A stretch of DNA of 64,000 nt. Source: Zestomonas carbonaria (GTDB lineage: Bacteria > Pseudomonadota > Gammaproteobacteria > Pseudomonadales > Pseudomonadaceae). Under the pieces are notes generated by a model, which had not been told where the DNA came from, made no database searches, and saw only the letters and a list, made by a program, of their open reading frames with translations. Below, piece by piece: positions 55,711 to 64,000 of this stretch (the first letter of the stretch is position 1; every line of letters begins with the position of its first letter). Made by a program: the position numbers and the translations under genes. The DNA is taken from the NCBI RefSeq assembly GCF_904061905.1, contig NZ_CAJFCI010000017.1:1-64000 (forward strand). The letters are read 5' to 3'.

Positions 55711-56862
55711 ATGCGTTGGGGAACCTACTTCGCCGTGTGCGCGGCGGTGATCAGTATCGGCCTGGCCCTCGGGGTAACCATGCCGCTGGTGTCGCTGCGC
55801 CTGGAAAGCTGGGGCCATGGCAGTTTCGCCATCGGCGTGATGGCTGCGACCCCGGCAATCGGCGTGCTGCTCGGTGCCCTGGTCGCGGGGCGCTGGGCAT
55901 CGATCCTGGGCACTACCCGGCTGATGCAGGCCTGCCTGCTGTTCAGCGCGCTGTCGGTGGCGCTGCTCGCCCTGCTGCCGAGCTACTGGCTGTGGCTGGC
56001 GCTGCGCCTGGTGATCGGTGTGGCGCTGACCGTGGTGTTCATTCTCGGCGAGAGCTGGATCAACCAGCTCGCCGTGGAGCAGTGGCGCGGCCGGCTGGTG
56101 GCCCTGTACGGCACCGGCTACGCGCTCAGCCAACTGTCCGGGCCGCTGGTGCTGGGCCTCATCGGCAGTTCCACCGACCTGGGCTTCTGGGCTGGTACGT
56201 GCTTGCTGATTGGCGGTTCGCTGGTGTTGCTCGGCCGCAGCGGCGCGCCGCGCGTCGATGCCCACAGCGCTTCGGGGCGCGGGCTCGTGGCCTTCTGCCG
56301 CAACCTGCCGGCGATCGCCTGGGCGGTGACCCTGTTCGCCGCGTTCGAGGCGATGGTGCTGACCCTGCTGCCGATCTACCTGCTGCGCGAGGGCTTCGCC
56401 GAGCAACTGGCGCTGACCCTGGTGAGCGTGGTGGTGATCGGCGACGCGGCGCTGCAACTGCCGATCGGCTGGCTCGCCGACCGGGTATCCCGCACTTCAT
56501 TGTTCCGTGCCTGCGGAGTGGTCCTGCTGCTGTCCAGCCTGGCCATGCCGCTGCTGCTGCACAGCCCGCTGGTATGGCCGCTGCTGGTGCTGTTCGGTGC
56601 CAGCGCCGGCGGATTGTTCACCCTGGCGCTGATCCTCATCGGCGAGCGTTACCGCGACGACGAGCTGGTCCGCGCCAATGCCCATGTTGCCCAGTTGTGG
56701 GGCGCCGGTTGCCTGATCGGCCCGCTGCTCACCGGGGCCGGCAGCCAGTGGATGAGCAGCCACGCCTTGCCGCTGCTGATGGCGGCCGGGGCGTTCGGTT
56801 TCGTCTGTCTGGCCTGGCGGCGCGATGCCTTCAGCGTGCCCCTGGCAAGCGCCAGGCCGTAG
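55711..56862 (+). CDS. Major facilitator superfamily transporter (YcaD-like)
   Basis: A 383-residue MFS protein with about twelve membrane segments. MRWGTYFAVCAAVISIGLALGVTMPLVSLRLE at the start and the loop motif GWLADRVSRTSLFRACG in the middle are typical of a small YcaD-like MFS group. It sits between kauB and a PauB-like oxidase, so amine or amino-acid transport is conceivable, but the substrate cannot be inferred. The stop codon lies within a palindromic repeat. Confidence 0.86.
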   Translation: MRWGTYFAVCAAVISIGLALGVTMPLVSLRLESWGHGSFAIGVMAATPAIGVLLGALVAGRWASILGTTRLMQACLLFSALSVALLALLPSYWLWLALRLVIGVALTVVFILGESWINQLAVEQWRGRLVALYGTGYALSQLSGPLVLGLIGSSTDLGFWAGTCLLIGGSLVLLGRSGAPRVDAHSASGRGLVAFCRNLPAIAWAVTLFAAFEAMVLTLLPIYLLREGFAEQLALTLVSVVVIGDAALQLPIGWLADRVSRTSLFRACGVVLLLSSLAMPLLLHSPLVWPLLVLFGASAGGLFTLALILIGERYRDDELVRANAHVAQLWGAGCLIGPLLTGAGSQWMSSHALPLLMAAGAFGFVCLAWRRDAFSVPLASARP

Positions 56863-56884
56863 GGTGGGCTGAAGCCCACCCTAC
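56859..56884. repeat. Perfect 26-bp palindrome between convergent genes
   Basis: Arms GTAGGGTGGGCT (56859-56870) and AGCCCACCCTAC (56873-56884) form a compact hairpin overlapping the MFS stop and ending 5 bp before the oxidase stop. A likely bidirectional 3'-end structure of the dispersed GTAGGGTGGGC family. Confidence 0.7.
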
Positions 56885-56888
56885 GGTG

Positions 56889-58220
56889 TTAGAGCGGGTT
56901 GGTGTGGCCGAAGCGTTCCTTGATCCGGTACCAGAGCATGCCCAGGGCGAGCAGCGGCGAGCGCAGGTACTTGCCGCCGGGGAAGGTGATGTGCGGCACC
57001 TGGGCGAACAGGTCGAAGCCGCGGCTTTCCTGCCCGGTGATGGCCTCGGCGAGCAGCCGTCCGGCCAGGTGCGTGGCGTTGAGCCCATGGCCGGCGTAGG
57101 CCTGGGCGTAGTAGACGTTGGGCTGGTCGTCGAGGCGGCCGATCTGCGGCAGGCGGTTGGCGCCGATGCCGATCATGCCGCCCCATTGGAAGTCGATGCG
57201 CACGTCTTCCAGTTGCGGGAACACCTTGAGCATCTTCGGCCGCATGTAGGCGGCGATGTCCTTGGGATCGCGCCCGGAATAGTGGCAGGCGCCGCCGAAC
57301 AGCAGGCGATGGTCGGCGGACAGCCGGTAGTAGTCGAGCGCCACGCGCTGGTCGCAGAGCGCCATGTTCTGCGGGATCAGGCTGCGCGCGCGGGCCGCGC
57401 CGAGCGGTTCGGTGGCGATCACGTAGCTGCCGGCCGGGAGCACCTTGCCGCCCAGTTGGGGGTTGAGGTCATTGAGGTAGGCGTTGCAGGCCAGCACCAG
57501 GTGCTTCGCCCGCACCAGGCCTTGGGCGCTGTGCACGCGAACCTCGGGGCCGTAGTCGATGCGCGTCACCGGCGAGTGCTCGAACAGGCGCACGCCCAGC
57601 GATTGCGCGGCGGCCGCTTCGCCGAGCACCAGGTTGAGCGGGTGCAGGTGCCCCGAGCCCATGTCGATCATGCCGCCGACGTAGTTGTCGGAGCCGACCA
57701 CCTGGTGCATTTCCTCGGCCTTGAGCACGCGCAGTTCGTGGCGGTAGCCCAGCTCGCGCAGTTCCTCGCGGTCCTCGAGGAAGCCGGCGAAGTCGCGCGG
57801 GGTGTTGGCCAGGTCGCAGTAGCCCCAGGTCAGGTCGCAATCGATGGCGAAGTGCTCGATGCGCCGGCGGACGATTTCCACCGCTTCGAGGCCGAGCAGC
57901 TTGAGCTCGCGCACGCCGTCGCTGCCGATCACTCCGCTGAACTGGTCGAGGTCGTGGCCGACGCCGCGGATCAACTGGCCGCCGTTGCGCCCGCTGGCAC
58001 CCCAGCCGACCTGGTGCGCTTCCAGCAGCGCCACCGAGAAGCCGCGCTCGGCCAGCTCGATGGCGGTGTTCAGCCCGGAGAATCCGCCGCCGACGATACA
58101 CACGTCGGCCTGCACTTCGCCGGCCAGGGGCGGGAAGTCGAGTTGGCGATTGACGCTGGCGGCGTAGTAGGAGGCGGCGTGTTGCGGGCTGTGCACGGGC
58201 TGGCGAACGCGGGCGTTCAT
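56889..58220 (-). CDS. pauB4: FAD-dependent amine oxidoreductase, PauB-like
   Basis: A 443-residue flavoprotein of the DAO family from MNARVRQPVHSPQHAASYYAASV at 58220. The dinucleotide motif VCIVGGGFSGLNTAIELAERGFSVALLEA is at about 47-76, with GASGRNGGQLIRGVG, and the end is AYAGHGLNATHLAGRLLAEAITG. In P. aeruginosa, PauB enzymes oxidise gamma-glutamyl-putrescine or -cadaverine to the aldehyde that KauB then uses. The position (between the MFS gene and lrp) matches the PAO1 pauB4 locus as I recall it; the symbol rests on that synteny. Confidence 0.82.
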   Translation of the reverse strand: MNARVRQPVHSPQHAASYYAASVNRQLDFPPLAGEVQADVCIVGGGFSGLNTAIELAERGFSVALLEAHQVGWGASGRNGGQLIRGVGHDLDQFSGVIGSDGVRELKLLGLEAVEIVRRRIEHFAIDCDLTWGYCDLANTPRDFAGFLEDREELRELGYRHELRVLKAEEMHQVVGSDNYVGGMIDMGSGHLHPLNLVLGEAAAAQSLGVRLFEHSPVTRIDYGPEVRVHSAQGLVRAKHLVLACNAYLNDLNPQLGGKVLPAGSYVIATEPLGAARARSLIPQNMALCDQRVALDYYRLSADHRLLFGGACHYSGRDPKDIAAYMRPKMLKVFPQLEDVRIDFQWGGMIGIGANRLPQIGRLDDQPNVYYAQAYAGHGLNATHLAGRLLAEAITGQESRGFDLFAQVPHITFPGGKYLRSPLLALGMLWYRIKERFGHTNPL

Positions 58221-58372
58221 GTGCGAAATCCTGATTGTTGTGTTTGGGAAATCGAACGAAGCATAGGCGCACAGGCCGGCGGGCGGCAAGAGGCCACGGA
58301 AGAGCTCGCTCTTACACCATTCCTCCCTGCTTTTGCGTTCAGCCTCCAGCGCTCTTGACCGGCTTTATGCCC

Positions 58373-58861
58373 TTAATCCGGCACCGGCAGGGTCAGCGAC
58401 TCCTTCACCTCTTCCATGACGATGTAGGACTTCGACTCGCGCACGTGCGGCAGCTTGAGCAGGATGTCGCCGAGCAGCTTGCGGTAGCTGGCCATCTCGT
58501 TGATGCGCGCCTTGATCAGGTAGTCGAAGTCGCCGGACACCAGGTGGCACTCCAGCACGTGGGGCAGCTTGAGCACGGCGCGGCGGAATTCCTCGAAGGT
58601 ATCGCCGGACTTGTAGTCCAGGCTGATCTCGACGAACACCAGCAGGTTGGCCTTGAGGTGTTGCGGGTTGAGGCGCGCCGAGTAGCCCATGATGATGCCT
58701 TCGCGCTCCAGGCGGCGGACCCGCTCGGTGCAGGGCGTGGTGGACAGGCCGACGCGCTCGCCCAGCTCGGTGAAGGACAGGCGTCCGTCCTGCTGGAGGA
58801 TGCGTAAAATATTCCGGTCGATCTTGTCCAGCTCGCGACGGCTCTGGTGCTGGGTACGCAT
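58373..58861 (-). CDS. dadR: Lrp/AsnC-family regulator of the dad operon
   Basis: A 162-residue Lrp-type regulator from MRTQHQSRRELDKIDRNILRILQQDGRLSFTELGERVGLSTTPCTERVRRLEREGIIMGY at 58861. N-terminal helix-turn-helix, then the RAM effector domain (LVFVEISLDYKSGDTFEEFRRAVLKLPHVLECHLVSGDFDYLIKARI). Divergent from dadA across about 156 bp of AT-rich DNA. In Pseudomonas this homologue (Lrp/DadR) activates dadAX in response to L-alanine. Confidence 0.94.
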   Translation of the reverse strand: MRTQHQSRRELDKIDRNILRILQQDGRLSFTELGERVGLSTTPCTERVRRLEREGIIMGYSARLNPQHLKANLLVFVEISLDYKSGDTFEEFRRAVLKLPHVLECHLVSGDFDYLIKARINEMASYRKLLGDILLKLPHVRESKSYIVMEEVKESLTLPVPD

Positions 58862-59017
58862 GGTGGATGCCACTCCATGAAAAGGTTTATTGCCGGGAAT
58901 TCTCCCTAAATATAGCTATCACAATAGTGAAAAGCACTGCCGATCGCTCCATATACTGCGCGCATCTAACGCTCAGGATAACAAACGTCAGCGTAAAGTC
59001 GCGGCGAGGAGAGAACG

Positions 59018-60316
59018 ATGCGTGTAATGGTGCTCGGCAGCGGTGTGATCGGTACCGCCAGTGCCTATTATCTGGCCCGTGCCGGCTTCGAAGTGGTGGT
59101 GGTCGACCGCCAGGAAGCCCCGGCCATGGAAACCAGCTTCGGCAACGCCGGCCAGGTCTCTCCCGGCTACGCATCGCCCTGGGCCGCTCCCGGCGTGCCG
59201 CTGAAAGCCATCAAGTGGCTGCTCCAGCAGCACGCGCCGCTGGCCATCAAGGCCACCGCGAATATCGACCAGTACCTGTGGATGGCGCAGATGCTGCGCA
59301 ACTGCACCGCCGCCCGCTATGCGGTGAACAAGGAGCGCATGGTGCGCCTGTCCGAGTACAGCCGCGACTGCCTCGACGAACTGCGCGCCGAGACCGGCAT
59401 CGGCTACGAAGGCCGCCAGCTTGGCACCACCCAACTGTTCCGCACCCAGGCGCAACTGGACGCCGCCGGCAAGGACATCGCCGTGCTCGAGCGTTCCGGG
59501 GTCGCCTATGAAGTGCTCGACCGCGAAGGCATCGTGCGTGCCGAGCCGGCCCTCGCCAAGGTCGCCCACAAGCTGGCCGGCGCCCTGCGCCTGCCCAACG
59601 ACCAGACCGGCGATTGCCAGGTGTTCACCACCAGATTGGCGGAGATGGCGACCAAGCTCGGCGTCGAGTTCCGCTTCGGCCAGAACATCCAGCGCCTCGA
59701 CTTCGCCGGTGACCGCATCAACGGCGTGTGGATCGACGGCAAGCTGGAAACCGCCGACCGCTACGTGCTGGCCCTCGGCAGCTACAGCCCGCAACTGCTC
59801 AAGCCGCTGGGCATCAAGGCCCCGGTCTACCCGCTCAAGGGCTATTCGCTGACCGTGCCGATCACCAACGCCGAGATGGCTCCGACCTCGACCATCCTCG
59901 ACGAGACCTACAAGGTCGCGATCACCCGCTTCGACAATCGCATCCGCGTGGGCGGCATGGCCGAGATCGCCGGTTTCGACCTGAGCCTCAACCCGAAGCG
60001 CCGCGCGACCCTGGAAATGATCACCAACGATCTCTACCCCGAGGGTGGCGACGTGTCCCAGGCCAGCTTCTGGACCGGCCTGCGCCCGGCCACCCCGGAC
60101 GGCACGCCGATCGTCGGTGCCACGCCGTTCCGCAACCTGTTCCTCAACACCGGCCACGGTACCCTCGGCTGGACCATGGCCTGCGGTTCCGGCCGCTTCC
60201 TCGCCGACCTGATGGCGCGCCGCCGTCCGCAGATCAGCGCCGAAGGCCTGGACATCTTCCGTTACGGCAACAGCAAGGAGAGCCCGGCTCATGGCCATCC
60301 AGCGCCTGCGCACTGA
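59018..60316 (+). CDS. dadA: D-amino acid dehydrogenase small subunit DadA
   Basis: A 432-residue flavoprotein beginning [32 protein letters not shown] (dinucleotide motif), with [23 protein letters not shown], and near the end [34 protein letters not shown]. It oxidises D-alanine and other D-amino acids to keto acids, passing electrons to the respiratory chain. First gene of dadA-ridA-dadX; its end overlaps the RidA gene by 26 bp. Confidence 0.96.
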   Translation: MRVMVLGSGVIGTASAYYLARAGFEVVVVDRQEAPAMETSFGNAGQVSPGYASPWAAPGVPLKAIKWLLQQHAPLAIKATANIDQYLWMAQMLRNCTAARYAVNKERMVRLSEYSRDCLDELRAETGIGYEGRQLGTTQLFRTQAQLDAAGKDIAVLERSGVAYEVLDREGIVRAEPALAKVAHKLAGALRLPNDQTGDCQVFTTRLAEMATKLGVEFRFGQNIQRLDFAGDRINGVWIDGKLETADRYVLALGSYSPQLLKPLGIKAPVYPLKGYSLTVPITNAEMAPTSTILDETYKVAITRFDNRIRVGGMAEIAGFDLSLNPKRRATLEMITNDLYPEGGDVSQASFWTGLRPATPDGTPIVGATPFRNLFLNTGHGTLGWTMACGSGRFLADLMARRRPQISAEGLDIFRYGNSKESPAHGHPAPAH

Positions 60317-60644
60317 AACCCGCTACAGTGAGGCGGTGATCCACAACGGCACCGTCTACCTGGCCGGCCAACTGGCCGATGACCTGACCGGCGACATCTG
60401 CCAGCAGACCCGCGAGACCCTGGCCAGCATCGACCGCCTGCTGGCCGAGGCCGGCAGCGACAGGTCGCGCATCCTCTCGGCGACCATCTACCTCAAGGAC
60501 ATCGCCGCCGACTACGCCGGCCTCAACGCCGAATGGGACGCCTGGCTGGTCCCCGGCACCGCGCCGGCGCGCGCCTGCGTCGAGGCGAACATGTACGCGC
60601 CCGAGGTGCTGGTGGAGATTTCCATCGTCGCCGCGCTGAACTGA
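60291..60644 (+). CDS. RidA-family protein of the dad operon
   Basis: A 117-residue YjgF/RidA-superfamily protein ([101 protein letters not shown]). It likely deaminates imine intermediates released by DadA or DadX. It overlaps the dadA end by 26 bp, so translation is coupled. A Rho-independent terminator follows it. Confidence 0.9.
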   Translation: MAIQRLRTETRYSEAVIHNGTVYLAGQLADDLTGDICQQTRETLASIDRLLAEAGSDRSRILSATIYLKDIAADYAGLNAEWDAWLVPGTAPARACVEANMYAPEVLVEISIVAALN

Positions 60645-60654
60645 TCCCTGCTCT

Positions 60655-60678
60655 ACCCGGCGCTTGCCGGGTTTTTTT
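60655..60678 (+). terminator. Rho-independent terminator inside the dad locus
   Basis: ACCCGG-CGCTTG-CCGGGT followed by seven T, 11 bp after the RidA gene and upstream of dadX. It may reduce dadX expression relative to dadA, or dadX may have its own promoter. Confidence 0.75.
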
Positions 60679-60724
60679 CGAATGCCCGAACCCCGTCAGT
60701 GGGGAGGGAGCGGACCTCTTGCTG

Positions 60725-60778
60725 GCTCCCCGCGTTCGCGGGGATGACGTCACTCCCGCGCAGGCGGGAGTCCAGAAG
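60725..60778. repeat. CCCGCGTTCGCGGG-type dispersed repeat
   Basis: CTCCCCGCGTTCGCGGGG (about 60725) and CACTCCCGCGCAGGCGGGAG (about 60751) form two adjacent hairpins between the terminator and dadX. They match the family at 36157-36223. Confidence 0.6.
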
Positions 60779-60812
60779 AGACCAGCCACCAGAACAACGA
60801 AGTGATATCGCC

Positions 60813-61880
60813 ATGCGTCCCGCCCGTGCCCTGATCGATCTCGAAGCCCTGCGTCACAACTACCGTCTGGCCCGCGAAGTGTCCGGGGCCAAGGCCCTGG
60901 CGGTGGTCAAGGCCGACGCCTACGGGCATGGCGCCGTGCACTGCGCGGAGGCATTGCAGGGCGAGGCCGACGGTTTCGCCGTGGCCTGCATCGAAGAGGC
61001 TCTGCAACTGCGCGAGGCGGGCATCCAGCGGCCGATCCTGTTGCTCGAAGGTTTCTTCGAGGCCAGCGAACTGGAACTGATCGATCGGCACGACCTGTGG
61101 TGCGTGGTGCATTCGTTGTGGCAACTCGAAGCCATCGAGCAGGCGCGCCTGGCCCGGCCGCTGACGGTCTGGCTGAAGCTCGACTCCGGCATGCACCGGG
61201 TCGGCCTGCATCCCGAGGACTACCAGGCCGCCTACCGTCGCCTGGAGGCCAGCGGCAAGGTCGCGCGCATCGTGCTGATGAGCCACTTCGCCCGCGCCGA
61301 CGAATTGGACTGCCCGCGCAGCGAGGAACAGCTCGCGGCCTTCCGGCTCGCGAGCCGGGGCCTGAACGCCGAGGTCAGCCTGCGCAACTCGCCAGCCGTG
61401 CTCGGCTGGCCGAAGATTCCAAGCGACTGGGTGCGCCCCGGCATCATGCTGTACGGCGCGACGCCGTTCGAGCAGGCCCACCCGCTGGCCAACCGCCTGC
61501 AACCGGTGATGACCCTGGAGTCGAAGATCATCTGCGTGCGGGAGCTGCCGGCCGGCGAGCCGGTGGGCTACGGCGCGCGCTTCGTCAGCGAACGGACGAC
61601 CCGGGTCGGCGTGGTCGCCATGGGCTATGCCGACGGCTACCCGCGCCACGCGCCGACCGGCACCCCGGTGGCCATCGACGGCCAGGCGAGCCGGATCATC
61701 GGCCGGGTCTCGATGGACATGCTCACCGTCGATCTCACCGACCTGCCCCAGGCCGGCCTCGGCAGCCGTGTCGAGCTGTGGGGCAAGCAGGTGCTGGCCA
61801 GCGACGTGGCGGCCTGCGCCGGGACCATCCCTTACCAGATCTTCTGCAACCTGCGCCGGGTGCCGTTGAGATACGTCTGA
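60813..61880 (+). CDS. dadX: Catabolic alanine racemase DadX
   Basis: A 355-residue PLP enzyme from [20 protein letters not shown] at 60813. Lys33 ([10 protein letters not shown]) binds PLP and Tyr253 (EPVGYGARF) is the second catalytic base, exactly as in P. aeruginosa DadX. It interconverts L- and D-alanine, feeding DadA. An upstream in-frame start at 60699 runs through the repeat and is rejected. Confidence 0.96.
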   Translation: MRPARALIDLEALRHNYRLAREVSGAKALAVVKADAYGHGAVHCAEALQGEADGFAVACIEEALQLREAGIQRPILLLEGFFEASELELIDRHDLWCVVHSLWQLEAIEQARLARPLTVWLKLDSGMHRVGLHPEDYQAAYRRLEASGKVARIVLMSHFARADELDCPRSEEQLAAFRLASRGLNAEVSLRNSPAVLGWPKIPSDWVRPGIMLYGATPFEQAHPLANRLQPVMTLESKIICVRELPAGEPVGYGARFVSERTTRVGVVAMGYADGYPRHAPTGTPVAIDGQASRIIGRVSMDMLTVDLTDLPQAGLGSRVELWGKQVLASDVAACAGTIPYQIFCNLRRVPLRYV

Positions 61881-62023
61881 TTCTTGGCTGTTCGCTACGG
61901 TCGATGGCAAGCCCGGGTGATCAGGAAAACGATCAGCTATTCCGGGAACCCCTCTGGATCAATGCTTTTCCGGGCAAGTTGCTTGCCTGGAAGGGCCATC
62001 GTGCGACATCGGTCGGTGAAGTG

Positions 62024-62037
62024 TTGAAAATACTGAA
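62024..62037. promoter_or_regulatory. TTGAAAATACTGAA motif upstream of the pauR homologue
   Basis: Resembles the site at 53994-54013 upstream of kauB. It lies about 60 bp before the pauR start and could be an autoregulatory site. Motif found by eye. Confidence 0.3.
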
Positions 62038-62094
62038 CGCTGTTGCCATGATACGCCGACAACCACAACCCGGTTCCCACGGAGGATCCCGCCA

Positions 62095-62643
62095 TTGGAC
62101 GTCGGTGTTCGACTGCAATCCATTCGCAAGCTCAAAGGCCTTTCCCAGCGTGAACTCGCCAAGCGGGCGGGCGTCACCAACAGCACCATTTCCATGATCG
62201 AAAAGAACAGCGTCAGCCCTTCCATCAGTTCGCTGAAGAAGGTGCTGGGCGGCATCCCCATGTCGCTGGTGGAATTCTTCTCCCTCGATCTGGAGCAGGA
62301 AAACCAGACCCAGGTGGTCTACCGGGCTTCCGAACTCACCGACATCTGCAGCGGCACGATCACCATGAAACTGGTCGGCAAGGCCCATCCGAGCCGTGCC
62401 ATCGCCTTCCTCGACGAGACCTATCCGCCCGGCACCGATACCGGCGACGAGATGTACGCCCATGACGGCGAGGAGGCCGGGATGCTGGTCGAGGGGCGGC
62501 TGGAGCTGACCGTCGGCAACGAGGTGTTCGTGCTCGAGCCGGGCGACAGCTACTACTTCGAGAGCAGCAAGCCGCACCGTTTCCGCAATCCGTTCGACAA
62601 GCCGGCCCGGCTGATCAGCGCGACCACGCCGGCGAATTTCTAG
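62095..62643 (+). CDS. pauR: PauR-type XRE-cupin repressor of polyamine catabolism
   Basis: A 182-residue protein: N-terminal XRE helix-turn-helix (GVRLQSIRKLKGLSQRELAKRAGVTNSTISMIEKNSVSPSISSLKKVLGG) and a C-terminal cupin effector domain (SRAIAFLDETYPPGTDTGDEMYAHDGEEAGMLVEGRLELTVGNEVFVLEPGDSYYFESSKPHRFRNP). The start is TTG, with a GGAGG site 9 bases before it. The homologue at this position in PAO1 (PauR) represses putrescine and cadaverine catabolic genes and responds to polyamines. It is expected to control kauB and the PauB-like oxidase here, and possibly the cluster at 1-7 kb. Confidence 0.9.
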   Translation: MDVGVRLQSIRKLKGLSQRELAKRAGVTNSTISMIEKNSVSPSISSLKKVLGGIPMSLVEFFSLDLEQENQTQVVYRASELTDICSGTITMKLVGKAHPSRAIAFLDETYPPGTDTGDEMYAHDGEEAGMLVEGRLELTVGNEVFVLEPGDSYYFESSKPHRFRNPFDKPARLISATTPANF

Positions 62644-62730
62644 ACAGCAGCGGCAAGCCACAAGCCGCAAGCAAAAGCGCGGGTGGACCGCTCTCCTTGT
62701 CGCTTGCAGCTTGCGGCTTATAGCTGCCCT
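62644..62730. repeat. AGCGGCAAGC-type imperfect inverted repeat
   Basis: AGCGGCAAGCCACAAGCCG (about 62649) and CGCTTGCAGCTTGCGGCTTA (about 62701) form an imperfect hairpin after the pauR stop, a sister to the element at 55615-55710. Confidence 0.6.
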
Positions 62731-62835
62731 CCTGCGACAATCTGGGTTATTCCGGCCGCGCGGGCTTGCCGTTATACTGTCGCCCGCTCGCGAAACCGTG
62801 GCCGCGAGCGTGACTAGCCACGATGAGGGTGTACC

Positions 62836-63258
62836 GTGAATCTAATTAAGAAAATGCTGGTGGCACCGGCTACCGTATTGGCCCTGTGGGCAGTGTCTGC
62901 TCAGGCCACGACCGACCAGGCCATCGCCGAGCGCCTCAAGCCGGTGGGCGAGGTTTGCGTGCAGGGCCAGGAGTGCAAGGGTGTCGAGGCCGTGGCGGCT
63001 TCCGCCGGCGGCGGCGCGCGCAGCGCCGACGATATCATCGCCAAGCACTGCAACGCCTGCCACAGCGCCGGCCTGCTGGGCGCTCCGAAGATCGGCGACA
63101 CCGCCGCCTGGAAAGAGCGCGCGGATCACCAGGGCGGCCTGGACGGCATCCTGGCCAAGGCCATCTCCGGCATCAACGCCATGCCGCCGAAAGGTACCTG
63201 TGCCGACTGTTCGGATGACGAACTGCTCGAGGCCATCAAGCAGATGTCCGGCCTGTAA
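62836..63258 (+). CDS. cycB: Cytochrome c5
   Basis: A 140-residue periplasmic cytochrome. GTG start, signal-like N terminus MNLIKKMLVAPATVLALWAVSAQA, haem site CNACH (72-76), Met116 (INAMPPKG) as the likely axial ligand, and Cys122/Cys125 that form the disulfide typical of c5. It carries electrons in respiration. Position matches the PAO1 cycB gene. A strong terminator follows. Confidence 0.95.
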   Translation: MNLIKKMLVAPATVLALWAVSAQATTDQAIAERLKPVGEVCVQGQECKGVEAVAASAGGGARSADDIIAKHCNACHSAGLLGAPKIGDTAAWKERADHQGGLDGILAKAISGINAMPPKGTCADCSDDELLEAIKQMSGL

Positions 63259-63274
63259 GACACGCCGCAACAAG

Positions 63275-63300
63275 AAAACCGCCCGAGGGCGGTTTTTTTT
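63275..63300 (+). terminator. Rho-independent terminator of cycB
   Basis: AAAACCGCC-CGAG-GGCGGTTTT followed by T residues, 16 bp after the cycB stop. Confidence 0.85.
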
Positions 63301-63320
63301 GTGGGCGATGCATTCATTTC

Positions 63321-63409
63321 GTAGCCCGTAGGGTGGGTCGGGCGGCGTTCCGCTTCAGCCCACCGAGCCAAGCTCGGCCCGGGTTGGTGGGCTGAAGCCC
63401 ACCCTACTT
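63321..63409. repeat. GTAGGGTGGGC-family repeats between cycB and xpt
   Basis: GTAGGGTGGGTCGG at about 63328 and TGGGCTGAAGCCCACCCTAC at about 63388-63407, with a partial copy (CTTCAGCCCACCG) between, form a composite inverted structure that ends at the xpt stop codon. Confidence 0.6.

Positions 63410-64000
<591 letters not shown>

Noticed and set aside
55701..58358. 885-codon plus-strand reading frame over the MFS and PauB-like genes
   Set aside because: It is out of frame with the MFS gene and antisense to the oxidase; its translation is low-complexity and rich in Arg, Gly, Ala and Val.

Overview
The window is chromosomal DNA of a high-GC gammaproteobacterium, very probably a Pseudomonas of the P. 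aeruginosa lineage. From memory of the PAO1 map, the gene order runs backwards from about PA5362 to PA5298 (CNNM protein, phoRB, ubiA-ubiC, rubredoxins, HU, recG, oxyR, spoT-rpoZ-gmk, rph, crc-pyrE, argB-algC-dut-coaBC-radC, rpmB-rpmG, kauB, dadRAX, pauR, cycB, xpt). The assignment rests on protein recognition and synteny; no database search was run.

Layout. 1-7.0 kb is an accessory amine/amino-acid catabolic cluster: a LysR regulator divergent from an aldehyde dehydrogenase, a periplasmic binding protein, an APC permease and a class III aminotransferase. 7.0-13.4 kb holds a CNNM/CBS membrane protein, phoR-phoB, a small secreted protein, and ubiA and ubiC separated by a block of repeats. 13.4-19.5 kb is a rubredoxin / rubredoxin reductase locus whose two rubredoxin genes are split by an insert: a binding protein, a winged-helix regulator, and a TIM-barrel plus membrane di-iron desaturase pair, followed by a small element with perfect 17-bp inverted ends. 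19.5-26 kb has HU, two conserved proteins, an HDOD protein, recG and oxyR. 26-28 kb is an arsRC-acr3 arsenic operon; 28.3-30.5 kb is exbB-exbD-tonB; 30.6-33.5 kb has an epimerase, an AraC regulator, a LysE exporter and RidA. 33.5-49.5 kb is core housekeeping: ppGpp metabolism, transcription, nucleotide and CoA synthesis, arginine, sugar phosphates and catabolite control.

The most distinctive object is at 50.2-53.3 kb. A group II intron of about 3.07 kb sits 3 nt after the rpmG stop codon. It encodes a reverse transcriptase/maturase with an HNH domain, and a 51-codon ORF lies upstream of that gene. The intron 5' end is supported by predicted exon-binding pairings that read the stop-codon region, and the 3' end by domains V and VI. 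It separates rpmBG from what looks like their original terminator.

53.5-64 kb is an amine and alanine catabolic region: cupin, kauB, an MFS transporter, a PauB-like oxidase, an Lrp/DadR regulator, dadA-ridA-dadX, pauR, cytochrome c5 and xpt. It connects functionally with the cluster at 1-7 kb through aminotransferase, aldehyde dehydrogenase and FAD oxidase steps of polyamine or amino-acid breakdown. Many intergenic gaps hold hairpin repeats of types common in Pseudomonas. No rRNA, tRNA or CRISPR array was seen.
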